A stretch of DNA of 64,000 nt, taken from positions 3,906,001 through 3,970,000 of the forward strand of contig NZ_CP036348.1 in assembly GCF_007753095.1 (NCBI RefSeq), given 5' to 3'. The translations under genes were made by a program, and so were the position numbers. This stretch comes from Rosistilla carotiformis. Lineage in GTDB: Bacteria > Planctomycetota > Planctomycetia > Pirellulales > Pirellulaceae. Positions 1 to 9,120 of the stretch are shown here, in pieces (position 1 is the first letter of the stretch; each line of letters opens with the position of its first letter). The notes under the pieces are model-generated. The model made no database searches, had not been told where the DNA came from, and saw only the letters and a list, made by a program, of their open reading frames with translations.

Positions 1-115
1 ACAGATCCTGCCCATTCAATACGCGCGAGCCGCCAAAACGTGATCGTTCCCGCGCGAACAGACCGCTCCCTCAACCACTTACTTCCTGTCCCTTCAACCT
101 TTGGAATTTTGAAAC

Positions 116-406
116 ATGGCTAACCTCACCATCGTCGCACACATCACCGCCAAGGCCGACAAAGTCGCTTTCGTGAAATCGGAGCTCGAAAAGATGGTCG
201 CTCCCACGCGTGCTGAAAAAGGCTGCGTGCAATACGACCTGCACCAAGACAACGATCACCCGACCCATTTTATGTTCTTTGAAAATTGGGAATCACGTGA
301 ACTGTGGCAGGCTCACAGCAACAGCCAACACGTGCAGGCTTATCGCACCGCGTCCGAAGGGGCTGTGGAATCGTTCGCGCTCCATGAAATGACGCAGATC
401 GCATAA
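116..406 (+). CDS. Putative quinol monooxygenase (ABM / YgiN-like)
   Basis: A 96-residue protein of the antibiotic biosynthesis monooxygenase (ABM) family, a small ferredoxin-like dimeric fold. The opening strand 'NLTIVAHITAKADK', the middle 'GCVQYDLHQDN' and 'FMFFENWESRELWQAH' match the usual ABM layout, where the ENW/W region lines the active-site cleft. Family members oxidise quinols or aromatic compounds without a cofactor, but many act in other ways, so the substrate is not known. The ATG follows 'GGAATTTTGAAAC', a weak ribosome binding site. It lies 44 bases upstream of an AcuI/YhdH-type reductase on the same strand, so the two may be co-transcribed as a small detoxification pair. Family call is secure; function is inference. 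Confidence 0.85.
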   Translation: MANLTIVAHITAKADKVAFVKSELEKMVAPTRAEKGCVQYDLHQDNDHPTHFMFFENWESRELWQAHSNSQHVQAYRTASEGAVESFALHEMTQIA

Positions 407-450
407 CCGACTTCCAAACAACGCCCGATTACGCATCACGGAGACCTACC

Positions 451-1443
451 ATGACCTTCAACGCCCTGGTCGTCGAAAAGACCGACGAATCAAACGTTTC
501 GGTCGCCATGCAGTCCTTGACCCTCGATCGTTTGCCCGCGGGGAACGTGACGGTGGCCATCGAATACACGACGGTCAATTACAAGGACGGGTTGTGCATG
601 CAGCCGAACAGCGGTTTTGTCCGCAACTATCCCCTTGTTCCCGGCATCGATTTCGCCGGCACGGTGGAATCGTCGGATGATCCGCGCTACAAACCAGGCG
701 ACAAAGTGGTCCTCACCGGATGGCGTGTCGGCGAATCGCACTGGGGTGGCTATTCCCAAAAAGCACGCGTCAACGCCGATTGGTTGGTGCCGCTTCCCGA
801 CGGCCTGACGACACGGCAAGCGATGGCGATCGGTACCGCGGGTTTCGCCGCGATCCTGGCGGTGCTGGCGTTGGAGGATCATGGACTAACGCCCAACCAA
901 GGCGAAGTGCTGGTTACCGGGGCTGCCGGCGGCGTCGGTTCGATCGCCACGGCGGTTCTTGCCAAACTGGGATATCAAGTCGCGGCCGTCACCGGTCGAC
1001 CGGAGACCGCCGACTACTTGAAGTCGCTGGGAGCGACGCGGATCCTTCCGCGGGGCGAGATCGACACGATTTCGCAAAAACCGCTGGAGTCCGAAACCTG
1101 GGCGGGATGTGTCGACGCGGTTGGTGGTGAAATGTTGGCCCGCGTTTTGGGCCAACTGAAATATGGAGCGTCGGTCGCGGCGGTCGGGCTTGCCGGTGGC
1201 GCAGCGATGCCTGCGTCGGTGATTCCCTTCCTGCTGCGCGGCGTCAATCTGTTGGGAATCGACAGCGTGATGCAACCTTATGAAAGGCGTTTGGTTGGTT
1301 GGCAACGGCTGGCGACCGACCTGCCGATGGACAAGCTCGAAGGGATGATCCAACCGGCCAACTTGGCTGACGTCCCGCAACTGGCCTCCGATATTCTCAA
1401 AGGCCAAGTCAAAGGACGCGTTGTCGTCGACGTGAACGCCTGA
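451..1443 (+). CDS. acuI: Acrylyl-CoA reductase AcuI/YhdH-type MDR oxidoreductase
   Basis: A 330-residue zinc-free medium-chain dehydrogenase/reductase very close in layout to E. coli YhdH and AcuI, NADPH-dependent acrylyl-CoA reductases that remove toxic acryloyl-CoA (for example from DMSP breakdown). Visible landmarks: 'VNYKDGL' near residue 42, 'PGIDFAGTV' near 64, 'LTGWRVGESHWGGY' near 88-101, the nucleotide-binding 'TGAAGGVGS' at 156-164 and 'VWAG/TWAGCVDAVGG' after 220. Length matches the roughly 325-residue family norm. No zinc-ligand cysteine cluster is present. A GGAG ribosome binding site sits 9 bases before the ATG. It follows the ABM gene on the same strand and converges on the lactonase gene. 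The exact in vivo substrate is inferred from the family. Confidence 0.88.
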   Translation: MTFNALVVEKTDESNVSVAMQSLTLDRLPAGNVTVAIEYTTVNYKDGLCMQPNSGFVRNYPLVPGIDFAGTVESSDDPRYKPGDKVVLTGWRVGESHWGGYSQKARVNADWLVPLPDGLTTRQAMAIGTAGFAAILAVLALEDHGLTPNQGEVLVTGAAGGVGSIATAVLAKLGYQVAAVTGRPETADYLKSLGATRILPRGEIDTISQKPLESETWAGCVDAVGGEMLARVLGQLKYGASVAAVGLAGGAAMPASVIPFLLRGVNLLGIDSVMQPYERRLVGWQRLATDLPMDKLEGMIQPANLADVPQLASDILKGQVKGRVVVDVNA

Positions 1444-1465
1444 CCGCGACGGCTGCCGCGGGGCG

Positions 1466-2614
1466 TTAGCGTTCGATGATGCGGATGCACGACGGGCGAG
1501 GCATTTCGATCGGCGACGACGCCGCGGTCAGTTTGCCTGTTGCCGGATCGATCCGAAATACCACGACGTTATCCCCGGGCATGTTCGCACAGATCAGCAG
1601 GCTGCCATCGCCGGTGATCGCCAGATTTTGGGGCCCCTTGCCAAGGCTGGGGGCAAACTCGATGAGACTCAACTGCCCATCTTCGGCGATGCGATATGCG
1701 GCGATACTGTCGTGACCACGGTTGGTGCCGTACAGATAGCGGCCGTCGGGCGTGATCTTGACGTCGGCGGTATGGCTGACGCCGCTGAAGTCGTCGGGCA
1801 GCGTCGCAATCGTCTGGCGTTCGACAAGGATGCCCGAATCGGCCAGGAAATCATACGACGTGATCGTGTTCTGCAATTCGTTGATCACGAACAAATGCTT
1901 CCCGTTGGGATGGAACGTCAGATGTCGCGGACCGGCTCCCGGAGGCGTTCGGACAAACGGTTGGCTGTTGGGCGTCAGTTCTGCCGTTTCGGGATCAAAG
2001 GCGTAGCACATCACCTTGTCGATTCCCAGATCGGCGGCGTAGGCGAATCGATTGTTTGGCGCGATCGCGAACCCGTGCGCGTGCGGCTCTCCCTGGCGCT
2101 TGACGTTGACACTCGATCCTTCATGCTGCACAAACGAAACCGGTTCGGAGAGCGATCCATCGTCTTGCACCGCGTAGGAGGCGACGTTACCGCTGGAGTA
2201 GTTCGCCAGTAAAACGCTCTTCCCCGTCGGATCGACTTCCAAGAAACAGGACGCCGTTCCCTTCGACGTCCGTCGTCCCAGTGGACTCAGTTTGCCCGTT
2301 TTCGGATCGATCTTAAACGCAGCCACTTGTTCGGGCTCCTTGCCACCAAAGGTCGGCGCGAAGATCGAATAGAGGAACTGATGGTCGGGTGTGATCGCGA
2401 TGAAAAACGGATTTTCAAGCGTCTCTTCACGATGTAACGGTTTCAGCTGGTCAGCTTCGGTATCGAGTTCGAAGGCGTGGATTGCGCCTTGTTCGCCGGA
2501 GGTGAAGGCGGAGATATAAACAATCGGTTGGCCGGCGTTGGCGGCGGGGGAGGGTAGCATCAGGAGCAGGCTTCCAAGGATCAGGGCTCTGGAGATTCGC
2601 AAGTCAGTGAACAT
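1466..2614 (-). CDS. Lactonase-family seven-bladed beta-propeller, exported
   Basis: A 382-residue protein of the 6-phosphogluconolactonase (Pgl/YbhE, muconate cycloisomerase-like) beta-propeller family. It begins with a Sec signal peptide (residues 1-28, hydrophobic 'ALILGSLLLMLPSPAANA'), then repeated blades, each with a pattern such as 'AITPDHQFLYSI', 'VDPTGKSVLLANYSSGNV', 'IAPNNRFAYAADLGIDKV', 'FHPNGKHLFVINE' and 'ITPDGRYLYGTNRGHDSI'. Cytosolic E. coli Pgl opens 6-phosphogluconolactone; the export signal here suggests action on an extracytoplasmic lactone or a structural propeller role, as is common in planctomycetes. It stands alone, convergent with the acuI-like gene 22 bases away. Family call is firm, substrate unknown. 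Confidence 0.85.
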   Translation of the reverse strand: MFTDLRISRALILGSLLLMLPSPAANAGQPIVYISAFTSGEQGAIHAFELDTEADQLKPLHREETLENPFFIAITPDHQFLYSIFAPTFGGKEPEQVAAFKIDPKTGKLSPLGRRTSKGTASCFLEVDPTGKSVLLANYSSGNVASYAVQDDGSLSEPVSFVQHEGSSVNVKRQGEPHAHGFAIAPNNRFAYAADLGIDKVMCYAFDPETAELTPNSQPFVRTPPGAGPRHLTFHPNGKHLFVINELQNTITSYDFLADSGILVERQTIATLPDDFSGVSHTADVKITPDGRYLYGTNRGHDSIAAYRIAEDGQLSLIEFAPSLGKGPQNLAITGDGSLLICANMPGDNVVVFRIDPATGKLTAASSPIEMPRPSCIRIIER

Positions 2615-3154
2615 GGGGCACCGTGGGATGGCAAATGGTGAGTTCCACGTCGCGCCAAACCAAAGGGAGCGAGTGGGACGGCGGCGGGCGGTCGATCAAC
2701 CACCGCGAGCTGAAACCAGCCGTCGCGGCGTGTCGGTTTTACGTACCGAGAGGACGGGGAGCGATCGGAGTGATCAGGTCCCCTGCAAAAGTATAGTAGA
2801 TGGCGTTGGCTCACGGTGCCGTTCGGTCAATTTCTTGTCGCACGGCGTTCTTTCGACAACGGAACGAAGGACTAAGCCGCCTCAACAGATCTCGCGATGG
2901 ATTCAAGGCGTCAGTCGACGACACACACCGACATCGTTTAACCGCCTCCCAACTGTGCCCCGAGCGTTCCGCAAAAGTAGCTGCGTGCCGCGTCCATCCC
3001 GCTGCAAAACGCCACCCACTGAGAAACTTTGCTATCGCTTTATCAAAAAGACGCTTGATTGTCGGCAAAGAAAGGCTCATATTGGCGACAGAACCACGCC
3101 TCCCCGATTTGCATCTTCTCGTTGCGAATCCTCCGTCCCACCTGGAGATCCTTC
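2615..3154. other. Intergenic region between divergent lactonase and sialidase-like genes
   Basis: About 540 bases separate two divergently transcribed genes, so promoters for both are expected here. Several short open frames exist on both strands but none has a good start, a recognisable domain or codon use like the neighbours. I found no convincing hairpin, RNA gene or operator. The only clear signal is the GGAG ribosome binding site directly before the sialidase-like gene start. Confidence 0.5.
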
Positions 3155-4270
3155 ATGATCGCGCGCACTCTGATCCTTCTGCTGCTCACTTGCAGTTCGT
3201 TTTCCACGCATCTGCTTGCACAAACGCCGCAAACCGTGATGACGCTGCCGACCGGGCCCGACAACCCTCGGAATACCGAAGGGGGCTTCGTGACGTTGAA
3301 GGACGGGCGCATCCTTTACATCTACTCGCGATTTATGGGCATCAGTGGCGGAGACGATGCCCACGGTTATCTGACCGCTTGCACATCCGATGACGGCGGA
3401 ATGACTTGGACGAACCACGACGAACCGATCTTCCCACGCGAAGGGAAAGAGAACGACATGTCGGCGTCGTTGCTGCGGCTCGCCGATGGCCGGATCGCGT
3501 TGTTCTATCTGGTGAAGCACTCGATCATGGATTGCCGATTGCGGATGCGGACCAGCAGTGACGAAGCGAAAACGTGGAGCGATCCGGTCGATTGTATGCC
3601 GGGTGAAACGAACTATTTTGTCGTCAACAACGACCGCGTTATTCAGACACGAAGCGGACGGCTGATCGCTCCGGCCGCGATTCACGTTCGCGACGGCAAG
3701 TGGACCCGAGAATCGGACATCGCCTGTTACTTATCGGACGATGCCGGCAAAACATGGCGACGCGGCAAACAGACGTTTCACGGAATCAACGAATCCGGCA
3801 CCCGTTACCAGACGCAGGAACCGGGCGTCGTCGAACTCAAAGATGGCCGGATCTTGCTGTGGTGCCGAGCCAACATTGGCACGCAAGCTTACGCCTATTC
3901 CGACGACGGCGGAGAGACCTTTTCGCCGATGAAGGCTTGGAACTTCAGCAGCCCCGTCTCGCCAGCGTCGATCAAACGGATCCCATCGACCGGCGACCTG
4001 TTGCTGGTGTGGAACGACGGAACCGGACGACGAACGCCCTTGAACGTAGCCCTCTCATCCGATGAGGGTGCGACCTGGACGCACAACGCCGCGATCGAAA
4101 CCGATCCCAAGGGTTGGTTCTGTTATACCGCAATCCATTTCGTCGACGATCGCGTTCTGTTGGCCTATTGGTTGACCGAACAACTGAAACGGCCATTGAA
4201 GATCGGAACCAAAATCGTCAGCGTTCCCGTCGACTGGTTCTATCAAAACGACGGTGGAGTTTCGCAATGA
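3155..4270 (+). CDS. Secreted BNR-repeat sialidase-like protein
   Basis: A 371-residue six-bladed propeller of the sialidase (neuraminidase) superfamily. I place the start at the ATG at 3155, where a clean Sec signal peptide begins (MIARTLILLLLTCSS..LLAQ) and GGAG lies 8 bases upstream; a longer frame from 3059 would bury the signal. At least five Asp-box (BNR) motifs are visible: 'TSDDGGMTWT', 'TSSDEAKTWS', 'LSDDAGKTWR', 'YSDDGGETFS' and 'LSSDEGATWT'. Asp boxes prove the fold, not sialidase activity; many planctomycete members act on unknown glycans. It overlaps the following GntR-regulator gene by four bases (ATGA), so the two are translationally coupled and start a probable catabolic operon. 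Confidence 0.85.
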   Translation: MIARTLILLLLTCSSFSTHLLAQTPQTVMTLPTGPDNPRNTEGGFVTLKDGRILYIYSRFMGISGGDDAHGYLTACTSDDGGMTWTNHDEPIFPREGKENDMSASLLRLADGRIALFYLVKHSIMDCRLRMRTSSDEAKTWSDPVDCMPGETNYFVVNNDRVIQTRSGRLIAPAAIHVRDGKWTRESDIACYLSDDAGKTWRRGKQTFHGINESGTRYQTQEPGVVELKDGRILLWCRANIGTQAYAYSDDGGETFSPMKAWNFSSPVSPASIKRIPSTGDLLLVWNDGTGRRTPLNVALSSDEGATWTHNAAIETDPKGWFCYTAIHFVDDRVLLAYWLTEQLKRPLKIGTKIVSVPVDWFYQNDGGVSQ

Positions 4271-4920
4271 CCGCCGAAGCAAAGTCGAACGACGTGCGTA
4301 ATACGGCAAGACAAAAGTGCTACGACGCGCTGCGACGACTGCTGATCTGCGGCCAGATCACGCCCGGATCGCGACTGCCGGAAGTCGAATGGTCGGAACG
4401 GCTGGAAGTGCATCGCGGTGCGCTTCGCGAGGCGATGGTGCTGTTGGAGCACGATGGTCTGCTGACGCTTGGAAAAAAGGGGGGCTTCTTTGCTCCCATG
4501 CTCGGCGATTTCGAGTTCGAAGAGCTCATGCACGCTCGCTGTGTGCTCGAATCGGGCGCGATCAAAATGGCGGCTCAACGGCGACTAAAAAAGGAAGCCT
4601 TCAAGCCGCTGTTGGACCTCTGCGAAACGATGCAAACGTTACATGATGCCGACATGGAACTCGGCTTTTGCGAAGCCGATTACCTGTTTCATCAGGCGCT
4701 AGTTGCCCTCTCGGGGAACTCGCGACTGACGAAGATGTATTCGCACTCGGCCCAGCTGATTTTCAGTCTCTCACCGGTCGAAGATCTGCAAACGGTACGG
4801 AAAAAACGGGTGCAAACCCTCGGCGACCATCGCGAACTGTGCCGGATGATCATGGCTGGCGAAACCGAAGCGGCAATCGCGTTGCTCGAAAAACACATGT
4901 TCGCTTCACTTATCGGTTGA
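4267..4920 (+). CDS. GntR-family transcriptional regulator, FCD subfamily
   Basis: A 217-residue regulator with an N-terminal winged helix (about residues 12-80: 'ALRRLLICGQITPGSRLPE', 'LEVHRGALREAMVLLEHDGLL') and a C-terminal all-helical FCD domain (about 90-210). The FCD region keeps the likely metal/effector ligands in 'CEADYLFHQALVALSGN' and 'LGDHRELCRMIMAGE'. FCD regulators usually repress sugar-acid, amino-acid or organic-acid catabolic operons and are released by a small carboxylate. The ATG at 4267 overlaps the stop of the preceding sialidase-like gene, so the longer in-frame extension upstream is not used. Its position inside the 3.2-10.2 kb gene set points to local control, and a carboxylated effector fits the lyase and deacylase genes that follow. 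Confidence 0.9.
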   Translation: MTAEAKSNDVRNTARQKCYDALRRLLICGQITPGSRLPEVEWSERLEVHRGALREAMVLLEHDGLLTLGKKGGFFAPMLGDFEFEELMHARCVLESGAIKMAAQRRLKKEAFKPLLDLCETMQTLHDADMELGFCEADYLFHQALVALSGNSRLTKMYSHSAQLIFSLSPVEDLQTVRKKRVQTLGDHRELCRMIMAGETEAAIALLEKHMFASLIG

Positions 4921-5001
4921 TTTCCCCCACAGGCAATTTTCACCCATCGCACCTCCCTCGATTCCATCTCGCCCCACCGCACTTTAAGGAAGTCCTACCT
5001 C

Positions 5002-6285
5002 ATGCGAACTCACCACCTCAAACATTTCTCCCTAATCATTGCGGCGATTAGCGTCGTTCTTTCGTCCACGCAAAAGCTAACAGCTGCGGACGCTCAGCCC
5101 CCCTGCGTCACCATCGTCAAACGCGAACTCACCGACGCGATCTCGCCGTACTATCGAGCGATCTACGGCGACGTTTCGAAGAACCGCTTGGTTAGCTCCA
5201 GCTGGCAATCGGACGACAACGGCAAGAACTGGAGTCCGATCCGTTCGCACCACGCTCTCGCCAGAGGCCTGACGCCCGGGTTCCGCCGCAATCCAACGAC
5301 TTCGACCCTCGACCCGAATCGCAACTGCGTCGTGGCGATCGTCAACGCACTGGACACGCCGAACCTGGATCCCAAAATCAACGAGCCACCGATCGCGCAG
5401 AAGACCTACTATTTGCGGTATCGTGTTTCAACGGACGGCGGTGCCAGCTGGTTGTGCGACGATCCGATCGTTGGCGAAGGTGACTTCGACGCAAAACATC
5501 CGTTTGAAGATCTCTGGATCGGAAAGAACGCGATCTATGTTGGCGACAACGGTTGTGCGCCGATCGTCACCGACAGTGGTCGCGTGTTGCAGCCAGTCCA
5601 GATGACGGTTCTCGACGAAGCGGGCGAACTCTATCAACCGCCACGTGCCCACACCTATACCGAAGCGGTTGTGTTGGTCGGAAATTGGACTGCCGAAAAT
5701 CGCATCACCTGGCGAATGCCGACGCGAGTCAAAGGGGATCCGGCGAAAACCGTTCGTGGGCTGATCGAACCGACGATCGCTGAATCGACCGATGGGCGGA
5801 TCCTGATGGTGATGCGCGGCAGCAACTCGCACGACTCCACCGTTGCCTCGAGCAAATGGTTTGCGGTTTCCAACGACGAGGGAGAAACATGGAGCGAGCC
5901 CAAGCGATGGGCCTATGACGACGGCACCTCCTTCTATTCCCCTAGCAGCATGTCGGTACTGATGCGTCACAGCAGCGGGCGCATCTTCTGGGTTGGAAAC
6001 ATCACCCCAGAAAATCCCGATGGCAACTTGCCCCGTTTCCCCTTGGTGATTGCCGAAGTCGATCCACAATCGCTGCAGCTGATCCGTTCCAGCGTGGTCG
6101 TCGTCGACCAGAAGAACCCCGAGGATGAAGCTCGCGGACGCCTGGATCTATCGCACGTCCACCTGATGGAAGACCGCGAGACCAAAGAAATGATCTTGAC
6201 CTATACGCGAGCCCATCACGCCTATCGCCAGCGTGAATATGCGCTGCTTCGTTTGGCTCCATCCTCCACCGACGAAGCTCCATAA
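5002..6285 (+). CDS. Second secreted BNR-repeat sialidase-like protein
   Basis: A 427-residue exported member of the sialidase superfamily. The first 30 residues form a Sec signal (hydrophobic 'FSLIIAAISVVLSS', then 'LTAADA'). Asp boxes appear as 'QSDDNGKNWSP', 'VSTDGGASWLC' and 'VSNDEGETWSEP'; 'RGLIEPTIAESTDGRILMVMRGS' resembles the conserved arginine-bearing strand that precedes a catalytic Glu in sialidases. It is only distantly similar to the other sialidase-like protein upstream, so it is not a recent tandem copy. AAGGA lies 12 bases before the ATG, and 81 bases separate it from the regulator gene. The export of two propellers together with cytosolic lyase and dehydrogenase genes suggests extracellular glycan attack followed by intracellular catabolism. 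Confidence 0.82.
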   Translation: MRTHHLKHFSLIIAAISVVLSSTQKLTAADAQPPCVTIVKRELTDAISPYYRAIYGDVSKNRLVSSSWQSDDNGKNWSPIRSHHALARGLTPGFRRNPTTSTLDPNRNCVVAIVNALDTPNLDPKINEPPIAQKTYYLRYRVSTDGGASWLCDDPIVGEGDFDAKHPFEDLWIGKNAIYVGDNGCAPIVTDSGRVLQPVQMTVLDEAGELYQPPRAHTYTEAVVLVGNWTAENRITWRMPTRVKGDPAKTVRGLIEPTIAESTDGRILMVMRGSNSHDSTVASSKWFAVSNDEGETWSEPKRWAYDDGTSFYSPSSMSVLMRHSSGRIFWVGNITPENPDGNLPRFPLVIAEVDPQSLQLIRSSVVVVDQKNPEDEARGRLDLSHVHLMEDRETKEMILTYTRAHHAYRQREYALLRLAPSSTDEAP

Positions 6286-6354
6286 TAGCGGCGTCGTCGC
6301 GTCTCAAACTGCATCTGTTCCGCACCCTACTTCGTTAACAAAAGCGTTCCCGAT

Positions 6355-7269
6355 ATGTCCACACGTTTGATTTCCGCGATCTGTACCCCGCTGCATCCCG
6401 ATGGCAGCCTTCACGAGCTTGGACTTGCGGCTCACATCGAGGCGCAGCTGGCCGCTGGAATCAACGGATTGTTGGTCGCCGGTACGATGGGGCTGATGCA
6501 GTTGCAGACCGATGCGACCTATCGGCGGTTGATCGAAGAGAGTGTTCGCGTCAACGCGGGACGTTCGGAGATCTGGATCGGCGTGGGGGACCTCAGCTAC
6601 CAACGGACCCTTGAGCGGATCCAAGTCGCGGAACAACAGCCTGTCGACGGGTTGGTCGTGCTGACGCCCTACTTAATGAAGTACAGCGAGCGCGAGCTGA
6701 TTCATTACTATTTGAAGTTGGCCGACGCGGCGAACAAACCACTCTTCCTGTACGACCTGCCCGTTTTGACGGGCACCGCGTTGTCGATGGAGTTGGTCGA
6801 ACAGGTGACGGCCCATCCGAACATCCATGGGCTGAAATGCACCCGCGATTGGGAATGGACGACCGAGTTGTGGAATCGTTTCGGCAGTCGAACGCGCGTG
6901 GTGCCAGCCCAGCCCGAACGAGTTGCCGATTTGGTTCGGATGCAGGTTCCCGATAATTTGGACGGCCTGTTTGCACTCTTCCCGAAACAGAGCCGCGCGT
7001 TGGCCGACGCCGCCGATGCCGGGCAATGGGAAGAAGCGACGCGGTTGCAAGCCGACCTCTCAAATTACTTGACGATCGCTCGCGAAATCAGCTTGTTCGG
7101 CGCGGTAACCGCGACACTCAACGCGCTCGGTTGCGACGGGTTGATGGCTCCCGAGCCCTATTATCAATTGTCGCAGGAAGAACGCGATACGTTCTTGAGC
7201 GAACCGACGATCCGGCGTCTAATCGATACCGAAGCGGCATGCACTTCCGTCACCTCCAACGAACGATAG
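6355..7269 (+). CDS. DapA/NanA-superfamily aldolase (lyase or dehydratase)
   Basis: A 304-residue TIM-barrel of the dihydrodipicolinate synthase / N-acetylneuraminate lyase family. Landmarks: the start 'LISAICTPLHPDGSLHE', the substrate-binding loop 'GTMGLMQL' near residue 43-50 (the usual GTTGE is altered), Tyr133 in 'FLYDLP' and the Schiff-base Lys161 in 'HGLKCTRDW'. Such enzymes form an imine with an alpha-keto acid and cleave, condense or dehydrate it. The changed GTTGE loop argues against true DapA. With two sialidase-like propellers nearby, N-acetylneuraminate lyase is one option, but nanE, nanK and a sialic acid transporter are not in the window, so a keto-deoxy sugar acid or amino-acid derivative is equally possible. 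No strong ribosome binding site is seen. Confidence 0.85.
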   Translation: MSTRLISAICTPLHPDGSLHELGLAAHIEAQLAAGINGLLVAGTMGLMQLQTDATYRRLIEESVRVNAGRSEIWIGVGDLSYQRTLERIQVAEQQPVDGLVVLTPYLMKYSERELIHYYLKLADAANKPLFLYDLPVLTGTALSMELVEQVTAHPNIHGLKCTRDWEWTTELWNRFGSRTRVVPAQPERVADLVRMQVPDNLDGLFALFPKQSRALADAADAGQWEEATRLQADLSNYLTIAREISLFGAVTATLNALGCDGLMAPEPYYQLSQEERDTFLSEPTIRRLIDTEAACTSVTSNER

Positions 7270-7276
7270 TTCCAAC

Positions 7277-8194
7277 ATGGACTTGCATCCTATCGAGATC
7301 GTTGGTCGTCATCCCGGTCCGAAAATATTGATTCTCGCTGGCATCCATGGCGATGAATACGAACCGATCGCGGCGGTCCGTCGTTTGGCGGGCCAGATCG
7401 ATCGCGAACAGCTCACCGGCAAGGTGACGTTGGTTCCTATCGCCAATCACTCGGCATACCTTCGCCACAGTCGAGTGGGCACAGACCAACTCGACCTAGC
7501 GCGAACGTTTCCGGGGTCAGCCGATGGGACGCCGACGCAACAGGTTGCCCACGCGATCACCGGCTTGATTCAGCAATCCGATTTGATGATCGACCTACAC
7601 ACCGGAGGGCTAGCGATGGAGATCTCTCCTCTGGTCGGCTACATGTTGGTCTCCGATCCGTCGACGTTGCAGAAGCAGCGGCAGATGGCAACGGCCTTCG
7701 GTTTGCCGATCGTCTGGGGCACCACGGCAAGTCTGCCGGGACGCTCGCTTTCGGCAGCACGCGACGCCAACGTTCCTGCGATCTATGCAGAATGGGGCGG
7801 TGGCGGAGGTTGCCAAGCCGCTGGAGTCGCCGCTTACACGGCAGGCTGTTTGCAAGTCATGGCGCAGTGCGAGATGCTCCCTTCGCCCGCCGCGGCCGCG
7901 CCGGTCGATCGCTGCGTTATCGAAGACGATCGCGATACCAGCGGTCATCTGCAGCTCAACTATCCCGCACCGCATGCGGGCTTCTACGAACCGACGCTCC
8001 CGCTAGACAGCACCGTTCGTCCCGGCGATGAACTGGGACGACTGCACGATCCGTTCACATCCCACACCACAACGATTTATTCGACCCAGACCGGCCGCTT
8101 GTTCACGCGTCGCGTCTTGCCACCGGTGGAAGCGGGCGATTGTCTGGCCGTGATATTAGAAGATCCCGCCGAAACAGGAACCACGAATGAATAG
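7277..8194 (+). CDS. Succinylglutamate desuccinylase / aspartoacylase-family zinc deacylase
   Basis: A 305-residue M14-like zinc hydrolase of the AstE/AspA family. The zinc site is visible as His24 and Glu27 in 'GIHGDEYEP' and His108 in 'MIDLHTGG'; the later 'YAEWGGGGGC' contains the expected catalytic Glu region. Family members remove an acyl group from an amino acid (succinylglutamate, N-acetylaspartate, N-acetyl-diaminobutyrate in ectoine breakdown). It starts 8 bases after the lyase gene and overlaps the SDR gene by 8 bases, so it is firmly within the operon. In this setting it may deacylate an N-acyl intermediate made from the glycan or compatible solute being degraded; the substrate cannot be read from sequence. 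Confidence 0.85.
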   Translation: MDLHPIEIVGRHPGPKILILAGIHGDEYEPIAAVRRLAGQIDREQLTGKVTLVPIANHSAYLRHSRVGTDQLDLARTFPGSADGTPTQQVAHAITGLIQQSDLMIDLHTGGLAMEISPLVGYMLVSDPSTLQKQRQMATAFGLPIVWGTTASLPGRSLSAARDANVPAIYAEWGGGGGCQAAGVAAYTAGCLQVMAQCEMLPSPAAAAPVDRCVIEDDRDTSGHLQLNYPAPHAGFYEPTLPLDSTVRPGDELGRLHDPFTSHTTTIYSTQTGRLFTRRVLPPVEAGDCLAVILEDPAETGTTNE

Positions 8195-9005
8195 CCGGCC
8201 CGTTGTCATTGTCACCGGAGCAGCGCAAGGCTTGGGCGCCGCAACCGCCCTGGAATTCGCAAACCGCGGTTACGATTGTCTGCTGATCGATCGCAACGCC
8301 ACGGCGTTGCAAACGATTACTGCCGAGATCGAAACACTCGGTCGTCGCACAATCCAATGCGTGGGGGATCTTGCCGATCTCCAGTTCACTCGATCAGCGG
8401 TCTCGCGTTGCAAGCAAGAACTGGGCCGCATCGACGTCTTGGTCAACAACGCCGCGTGGCGCAAGATCGGCACGATGCGAGCGATGCAGGTGGACGAATG
8501 GGATCAAACCTTGCGAGTATGTTTAACCGTTCCCGCGTTCCTCGCCAAATGGTGCGCTGCGGAGATGGAACCCGCGCAGCGAGGCGTGATCCTGAACATT
8601 TCCAGCATTCAATCGAAACTCGCCTCTGGCATCAGCCCCGCCTACATCGCGGCCAAAGGAGGTCTCGATTCGTTGACCTACGAACTGGCGACGCTCTACG
8701 GCCCCGCTGGCGTCCGTGTACTGAGCCTGAATCTCGGCGCGATCGATACCGAGATGAGCGCCGATTATGTCAGCGAAGATGGCGAGAACGTGAGCGACGC
8801 GTTGCGGCAATTTGCAGAGGGTATGATCCCACTGCGTCGTTTCGGCCGTGCCGATGAGATCGCTCGCTCGATCGCGATGTTGGCCAGTGACGACGCCAGT
8901 TACATGACCGGTGCTTGTCTAGAGATCGACGGCGGCTGGACACACCAATCGAGTCCCTATCGACTGAAAAACAAACAGTTCCCCAAAGAGTTCCCCGAAT
9001 CCTAG
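8187..9005 (+). CDS. Short-chain dehydrogenase/reductase (SDR)
   Basis: A 272-residue classical SDR. The Rossmann cofactor motif is 'VTGAAQGLGAA' near residue 9-19, followed by an acidic 'LIDRN' at the end of strand 2, which favours NAD over NADP. 'VNNAA' and 'ILNISS' carry the structural Asn and the catalytic Ser, and 'SPAYIAAKGG' is the YxxxK active site. The C-terminal 'MTGACLEIDGGW' is typical of glucose 1-dehydrogenase and 3-oxoacyl reductase-like SDRs. The ATG overlaps the last 8 bases of the deacylase gene and has AGGA 8 bases upstream. It probably oxidises or reduces a sugar-derived or hydroxy-acid intermediate of the operon's pathway. Confidence 0.9.
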   Translation: MNSRPVVIVTGAAQGLGAATALEFANRGYDCLLIDRNATALQTITAEIETLGRRTIQCVGDLADLQFTRSAVSRCKQELGRIDVLVNNAAWRKIGTMRAMQVDEWDQTLRVCLTVPAFLAKWCAAEMEPAQRGVILNISSIQSKLASGISPAYIAAKGGLDSLTYELATLYGPAGVRVLSLNLGAIDTEMSADYVSEDGENVSDALRQFAEGMIPLRRFGRADEIARSIAMLASDDASYMTGACLEIDGGWTHQSSPYRLKNKQFPKEFPES

Positions 9006-9120
9006 CAGTACAAGAGACGCGTTGGATTCAAGCATTCCGTCGAGCGAAGTATCGCGCGACGGGCGTGGCCAACGCGACGTTTTGCAGTTTCATTTCCCAT
9101 TTGGTTTCCGAAAGACTTCC